From CAZHAX01 sp964530325 (GTDB lineage Bacteria; Chloroflexota; Anaerolineae; B4-G1), in assembly GCA_964530325.1 (NCBI GenBank), contig CAZHAX010000036.1, forward strand, positions 1 through 7,633: DNA of 7,633 nucleotides, given 5' to 3'. Positions 5,093 through 7,633 of the stretch are shown here, piece by piece; the first letter of the stretch is position 1, and each line of letters starts with the position of its first letter. Made by a program: the position numbers and the translations under genes. The notes under the pieces were generated by a model that ran no database searches, was not told the origin of the DNA, and saw only the letters and a list, made by a program, of their open reading frames with translations.

Positions 5093-5683
5093 TCAGGGTT
5101 CCCACTGCACAAGCTCGTAGCCGCGGCCTGGGTGGTTCCTGACGTACTCGTGTACGTTCACTTTCTCGCGCAGCATGCGTACCAGGGCAGCCAGGTTGTC
5201 CCTGCCTGGAGGCATGTCAGAGCGGGACTCCTCCGGCCAGACCTGCTGGATGATGTGCTCGTACTCGCAGACCTGCCGTTCCCTGGCCGCCAGGCGCTGC
5301 AACAGCCTGAACTCCTGGGGCGTCAGAGGGATCTCTTCCTCTCCTCGGATAGCCTTTCCTCCCTCGATGCGGAGGTCATAGCTGGCCAGTCCCCCAGCTC
5401 TGGCGGCGCGCGGTTCCATCTCGAGTGTACTGTTCTTCCGGTGGATGGCATTGGCCGCGAGGAGAACGGCCCCTACGAGCGCGCATAATGATGCAAAGCC
5501 CCCCAAAGCCTCCGGAAGCGTGACCTCGACCGCAAGCACGTCCGTGCCCCACAAGCCACCCCAGTAGGCGGCCAGGGCCAGCGCCAAGGCCGCGGACACC
5601 GCGAACGCGAGTATCGCCGCGGACAGACATGCCCTAATCCAAAGCTCGCTGGTGCCGATTCTCCGCCTTCTTCCTTCGCCCAT
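5093..5683 (-). CDS. Membrane-anchored winged-helix regulator, second copy
   Basis: The 196-residue product is identical to that of 1696-2286: two N-terminal membrane helices and a C-terminal OmpR/PhoB-type winged helix with PLTPQEFRLL and GRGYELV. GAGGAG lies 7 nt before the ATG at 5683, and the promoter at 5726-5754 is also kept. Because both copies are identical, their products would form the same dimers and bind the same sites in both units. This is the part of the cassette most likely to be functional. Confidence 0.85.
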   Translation of the reverse strand: MGEGRRRRIGTSELWIRACLSAAILAFAVSAALALALAAYWGGLWGTDVLAVEVTLPEALGGFASLCALVGAVLLAANAIHRKNSTLEMEPRAARAGGLASYDLRIEGGKAIRGEEEIPLTPQEFRLLQRLAARERQVCEYEHIIQQVWPEESRSDMPPGRDNLAALVRMLREKVNVHEYVRNHPGRGYELVQWEP

Positions 5684-5725
5684 GCGATATCTCCTCGTCC
5701 TCCACCGATCCCGCGCCCGAGACTG

Positions 5726-5754
5726 AGTATAGAGGCATCCTGGAGCAAGGTCGA
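5726..5754 (-). promoter_or_regulatory. Promoter of the winged-helix gene, second copy
   Basis: TCGACC (5749-5754), a 17-nt spacer and TATACT (5726-5731) on the minus strand, identical to 2329-2357. Confidence 0.6.
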
Positions 5755-5795
5755 CACGGCGATCGAGCGCAAGGCCGGTAGGACTTGGGGGCGGC

Positions 5796-5903
5796 GTGGC
5801 GGGAGCGCGGGAAGCATTCGAGCGGGCGCTGAAGATCAATGAGGATGCTTACGGCAAGGACCATCCCGAGGTGGCGAGAGACGTCAACAGCCTGGGCAGC
5901 GCC
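5796..5903 (+). pseudogene. TPR fragment, second copy
   Basis: This is identical to 2399-2506: one partial 42-residue-type TPR on the plus strand, cut on both sides, running against the flanking genes. Its presence in both units shows the rearrangement that captured it is older than the homogenisation of the two units. Confidence 0.7.
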
Positions 5904-6333
5904 ACACTTCTATGGCGTCCGCTCCATCCGCAGGCAATCCGGCCATCCAAGTTGACCCCCTATCCTCGAGGTCTGGCTGCGCGACTTCGTAGGAGGGCCC
6001 CCACGCGGTGAGGAGGATGTCTAGGCCCTGATCGTGAGCGGAGTCGATCACCGAACTGCCGTCTTCCTCGTAGTCTACACTGGCCGCCACCCAGGTCATT
6101 CCTGCGCATCTCATCTCAGCGGCGAATGGAAGTCCCCGATCGCGGATGCTGCCGCCCAGCTCGAATGCGATCGGAGTGGGCGTGGCTGTGGCAGTCGGGG
6201 GAACAGGGGTTGGCGTGCTGGTTGGAGTAGGTGTCAGGCTGGGGCTGGGCGTGTGGGTTGCCGTGCGTGTGGATGTAGTAGTACGTGTGGGTGTAGTAGT
6301 AGAAGTCTCGGTCCACGTTGGAGTAGGGGCCAT
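5884..6333 (-). CDS. Thr-Pro-rich glycoside-hydrolase-like fragment without signal peptide
   Basis: This is a 149-residue frame. Residues 2-55 are a Thr/Pro-rich linker that has diverged strongly from the unit B copy but kept its composition. From 57 the hydrolase-like start FELGGSIRDRGLPFAAEM follows, and the rest is identical to unit B and ends at the same antisense TPR junction before the catalytic Asn-Glu. Sequence identity with unit B becomes perfect at 6132, within this gene. Unlike unit B there is no signal peptide: the ATG at 6333 aligns with residue 37 of that protein, no Shine-Dalgarno precedes it, and the DNA that would encode the export signal is missing. The product would stay in the cytoplasm if made at all. 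It is probably a decaying gene. Confidence 0.5.
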   Translation of the reverse strand: MAPTPTWTETSTTTPTRTTTSTRTATHTPSPSLTPTPTSTPTPVPPTATATPTPIAFELGGSIRDRGLPFAAEMRCAGMTWVAASVDYEEDGSSVIDSAHDQGLDILLTAWGPSYEVAQPDLEDRGSTWMAGLPADGADAIEVWRCPGC

Positions 6334-6442
6334 GGACTCAGGTAACGGGGATAGCCGGTGGTCGTGCTGGGCCTTCCCGTTCTTGCCGCGGCCAGCCGGG
6401 GTGCGTGGGAGCCCCAGCCAGCCACGAGCTGAAGGACATCGA

Positions 6443-6625
6443 CTAGACCGTAAGGTCCTCGACGGGGGCAGTAGGCGCGAGCTTCTTAACGAGGTCGATC
6501 CCGTGCTTGCAGTCGTCCTTCTCGTTGTAGCCTTCGGCGGAGTCGGCGATCGTCTCGTTGTTGTCCGCCCGCAGGCTCCACCTGTATTCTTTGGCGCTGT
6601 CCTGGAAGATCTGGAACTTGGCCAC
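6443..6625 (-). CDS. YegP/DUF1508 family small protein
   Basis: This 60-residue protein has one complete DUF1508 (YegP/UPF0339) repeat: FQIFQDSAKEYRWSLRADNN, then IADSAEGYNEKDDCKHGIDL, then VKKLAPTAPVEDLTV. The family marks are F-x-I-x-x-D, the EYRWxL strand, I-A-x-S-x-E-G-Y, the C-K-x-G-I helix and the closing APVEDLT. E. coli YegP has two such repeats; single-repeat forms are common. The family has no established reaction; it is a small alpha/beta, probably cytoplasmic, protein. The GTG at 6625 is chosen over an in-frame GTG at 6634 because the latter sits inside the Shine-Dalgarno at 6631-6641. It heads unit A, behind its own promoter (6699-6727), and is the only intact full-length copy in the window. 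Confidence 0.88.
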   Translation of the reverse strand: MAKFQIFQDSAKEYRWSLRADNNETIADSAEGYNEKDDCKHGIDLVKKLAPTAPVEDLTV

Positions 6626-6630
6626 TAGAC

Positions 6631-6641
6631 TCACCTCCTTT
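6631..6641 (-). promoter_or_regulatory. Strong Shine-Dalgarno of the intact yegP
   Basis: The minus strand reads AAAGGAGGTGA, fully complementary to the 16S 3' tail. Its GGAGG core is 8 nt from the GTG at 6625. It is conserved in all three copies although the flanking leader has changed, and it predicts very efficient translation. Confidence 0.85.
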
Positions 6642-6698
6642 CGGATCTAGGTCGCATCTGGGCGGCGACCGATGGGAGCAGCGCAGTCTTCCATTCTC

Positions 6699-6727
6699 AC
6701 TATAGGCCCAGGGGGCGAATTGGCCAA
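6699..6727 (-). promoter_or_regulatory. Promoter of the intact yegP
   Basis: On the minus strand TTGGCC (6722-6727, 4 of 6) and TATAGT (6699-6704, 5 of 6) are 17 nt apart. The position and spacing match 111-139 although several bases differ, so the element is retained under divergence. The leader is about 65 nt. Confidence 0.7.
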
Positions 6728-6899
6728 GTTAGGCCGGGCTGTACGCCGCGGTAGGGGGCTAGACATCGTCCCGGGCGGTGTCCTCGGTCGCCTGCCTACA
6801 GGTAGGGCACGCTGCAGGTTCCTCGAGTGGGGCCCCACAGATCGCGCGCCGGGCTGGTCTACGATCCATTCGATTGCCATGGTAGTGGTATCCCGCGCT

Positions 6900-6958
6900 G
6901 AAACGCGTTGTACCCCGCTCTCTGCGCGGCGCGCTCAGTATGGGTGAGATCGCGTTTC
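6900..6958. promoter_or_regulatory. 59-bp stem-loop with 8-bp perfect arms
   Basis: GAAACGCG (6900-6907) pairs with CGCGTTTC (6951-6958). Inside, ACCC and GGGT can add a second stem after a small internal loop, and a GC-rich GCGC-GGC-GCGC piece can fold in the apex. It may be a structured RNA or a protein-binding site. No T-run follows. Confidence 0.4.
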
Positions 6959-7241
6959 TGGGCTATCTGGCTGTGCCCGATGTCCATTCTACCGAGAAGT
7001 GCCGTGCGGCCGCAGGCTACACGGGCGACCGGCGTAGGTTCCCGCGCCGAGCGCAGCCCGGTTGTGGTCTTCCCGGTCCAGATCGGAGAGCGAGGAGCCA
7101 CCGGGGACGGACTCCGCTGGGTGCGCAGGACGCGCGGCGGTTTTCCGTAGGGGATACGAGTGCGGCCCGTCAAGCGGCGGCGATTGAGGGCTGGTAGACT
7201 GGCGGTGTCTTGGCGTGTGCGGTGGTACTCGGACCCTATAG

Positions 7242-7263
7242 GCGCCGCCGAGCCGGGCGGCGC
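7242..7263. terminator. GC-rich hairpin, possible terminator or insulator
   Basis: GCGCCGCC and GGCGGCGC form a perfect 8-bp stem around the 6-nt loop GAGCCG. The plus-strand tail (ATGTCTTGG) is only weakly T-rich, so intrinsic termination is uncertain. It sits 30 bp upstream of a strong plus-strand promoter. Confidence 0.4.
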
Positions 7264-7293
7264 ATGTCTTGGCTGAATAAGGGCGCTTGTCCC

Positions 7294-7322
7294 TTGACCT
7301 GGTGGCCGAAATCCCGTAAAAT
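7294..7322 (+). promoter_or_regulatory. Strong sigma-70-type promoter of the right-hand gene
   Basis: TTGACC (7294-7299, 5 of 6) and TAAAAT (7317-7322, 5 of 6) are separated by 17 nt. It is the best promoter match in the window. Transcription would start near 7329, giving a leader of about 108 nt before the ATG at 7437. Confidence 0.75.
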
Positions 7323-7388
7323 GGCATTGTTGTGAGGCGCCGTGGTGGGCGGCGTGAGGGCGGGAACTGCTTCTTGGGTTATCCCCTT

Positions 7389-7405
7389 GCCGCGCTGTCC
7401 GCGGC
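7389..7405 (+). promoter_or_regulatory. Leader hairpin upstream of the right-hand gene
   Basis: GCCGCG and CGCGGC form a 6-bp all-GC stem around CTGTC, 19 nt before the AGGAGG. It lies within the long leader and could tune translation. No known riboswitch is recognised. Confidence 0.35.
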
Positions 7406-7436
7406 GGTGCCCACCCTGTGCTCCAGGAGGGTAACC

Positions 7437-7633
7437 ATGTCCGCATCCGGCAGTATCCTCGTCTCAGTGCTGCATCCGATAGTCGCTACCTCGATTCTGT
7501 TTTCCGGTTTCGCCGTGCCTGTGGCCGCGTCCGGCAGGGCCGGCGCGCCCGCGGTGGAGCCGGTGGCGGCGGCCACGCCCGTAGAGGCGGAGGGCGTTCT
7601 CTTCGCGGAAGAGGTCGCCGAGCCGTACGGCCC
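7437..7633 (+). CDS. Exported protein, N-terminal part only
   Basis: The first 65 codons are present and the rest runs off the right edge. AGGAGG (7425-7430) lies 6 nt before the ATG, and a strong promoter precedes it. Residues 1-32 look like a signal peptide: MSASGSILVSVLHPIVATSI then LFSGFAVPVAASG, with a likely Ala-x-Ala-type cut near 31. The mature part starts Ala/Val/Pro/Glu-rich (APAVEPVAAATPVEAEGV), as in a flexible surface spacer. No domain is visible yet, so function cannot be called. It is transcribed away from the yegP cassette and is not part of the repeat. Confidence 0.7.
   Translation, partial: MSASGSILVSVLHPIVATSILFSGFAVPVAASGRAGAPAVEPVAAATPVEAEGVLFAEEVAEPYG

Larger units (their letters stand above)
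3398..6132. repeat. 3.4-kb tandem repeat, copy 2
   Basis: This is the second copy of 1-2735, with 3431-6132 apparently identical to 34-2735. It is in direct orientation and directly adjoins copy 1 through the diverged link 2736-3397. A third, short partial copy holding only the yegP region follows at about 6589-6770. The right edge of perfect identity (6132) lies in the middle of an open reading frame, and protein homology continues past it in the same frame. Confidence 0.97.
6371..6770. repeat. Diverged third copy of the yegP region
   Basis: The segment carries yegP, its leader and its promoter and aligns to 3178-3587 and to 1-190 with many substitutions. Over the leader from the -10 box to the Shine-Dalgarno there are about eight substitutions and no gap. 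Homology to the other copies fades at about 6770, which marks the right-hand end of the repeat array; beyond it the sequence is unique in this window. Confidence 0.85.
6771..7293. other. Unique intergenic region without a convincing gene
   Basis: This lies between two divergent promoters. Open frames on both strands are possible because of the high GC content, but none has a Shine-Dalgarno, a recognisable domain or protein-like composition. What it does hold are two inverted repeats, at 6900-6958 and 7242-7263. Its left edge is where homology to the tandem repeat stops. Confidence 0.55.

Noticed and set aside
1..6132. Insertion sequence or transposon explaining the duplication
   Set aside because: No transposase or integrase gene, terminal inverted repeats or target-site duplications are seen, and the identity edges fall inside genes.
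6626..6645. Possible 3' end of a 16S rRNA gene (TCACCTCCTTTC on the plus strand)
   Set aside because: It is the reverse complement of an unusually complete Shine-Dalgarno; no other 16S sequence surrounds it and it recurs upstream of each yegP.
6940..7197. Plus-strand open frame of 85 codons ending before the 7242 hairpin
   Set aside because: No Shine-Dalgarno or promoter precedes it, its start lies within the 6900-6958 inverted repeat, and the sequence resembles no known protein.
6859..7446. Minus-strand open frame of 195 codons in the unique region
   Set aside because: It is rich in Arg, Pro, Thr and Ser as expected for antisense GC-rich DNA, has no Shine-Dalgarno, and overlaps the strong plus-strand promoter, leader and start of the right-hand gene.
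1..7633. CRISPR array or tRNA genes
   Set aside because: No short regularly spaced repeats and no cloverleaf-like sequence were found by eye on either strand.

Overview
The window is GC-rich, non-repetitive in base composition, and looks like accessory DNA from a bacterium, most likely a Chloroflexota (Anaerolineae-like) genome. That lineage is inferred from style only: Thr-Pro-rich spacers in front of a glycoside-hydrolase-like domain, a short secreted protein with a run of four cysteines at the end of its signal peptide, HEAT repeats with a GITGEDFG-type ending, a TPR fragment of the kind found in NLR-like proteins, and stand-alone one-repeat YegP proteins. No rRNA, tRNA, CRISPR array or transposase was seen.

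Layout. Almost everything reads on the minus strand, right to left, as a tandemly repeated cassette. One unit, in minus-strand order, is: a conserved promoter and very strong Shine-Dalgarno, a small YegP/DUF1508 gene; a Thr-Pro-rich protein carrying the N-terminal part of a glycoside-hydrolase-like domain, cut off by an antisense TPR fragment; a membrane-anchored winged-helix regulator with its own promoter; a HEAT-repeat protein with its own promoter over a palindrome; and a secreted LmeA-like protein. Unit A runs from the yegP start at 6625 down to 3803. Unit B runs from the yegP start at 3434 down to 406. A third unit begins at 37 and runs off the left edge. The yegP-to-yegP spacing is 3397 bp and 3191 bp.

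The repeat is a patchwork. Positions 34-2735 and 3431-6132 (2702 bp) look identical base for base, whereas the stretches linking them (2736-3430 against 6133-6621) are clearly diverged, with substitutions, an about 200-bp deletion and a nonsense mutation. Identity switches on and off abruptly inside genes. That is what gene conversion or recent unequal crossing-over between tandem paralogues would leave, but an assembly artefact must be excluded because the window starts exactly inside the repeat.

Several parts look decayed. The yegP of unit B has an in-frame amber stop. The hydrolase-like protein ends just before its expected catalytic Asn-Glu in both units, and the unit A copy has also lost its signal peptide. 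The HEAT gene lacks a convincing start. A frameshifted coiled-coil remnant lies behind the LmeA-like gene. The winged-helix regulator, the LmeA-like protein and the unit A yegP look intact.

Right of 6770 the DNA is unique. About 520 bp have no convincing gene but hold two notable inverted repeats. A strong plus-strand promoter at 7294-7322 then leads to the start of a secreted protein at 7437 that runs off the right edge. The repeat array is therefore bounded on the right by a divergently transcribed gene.
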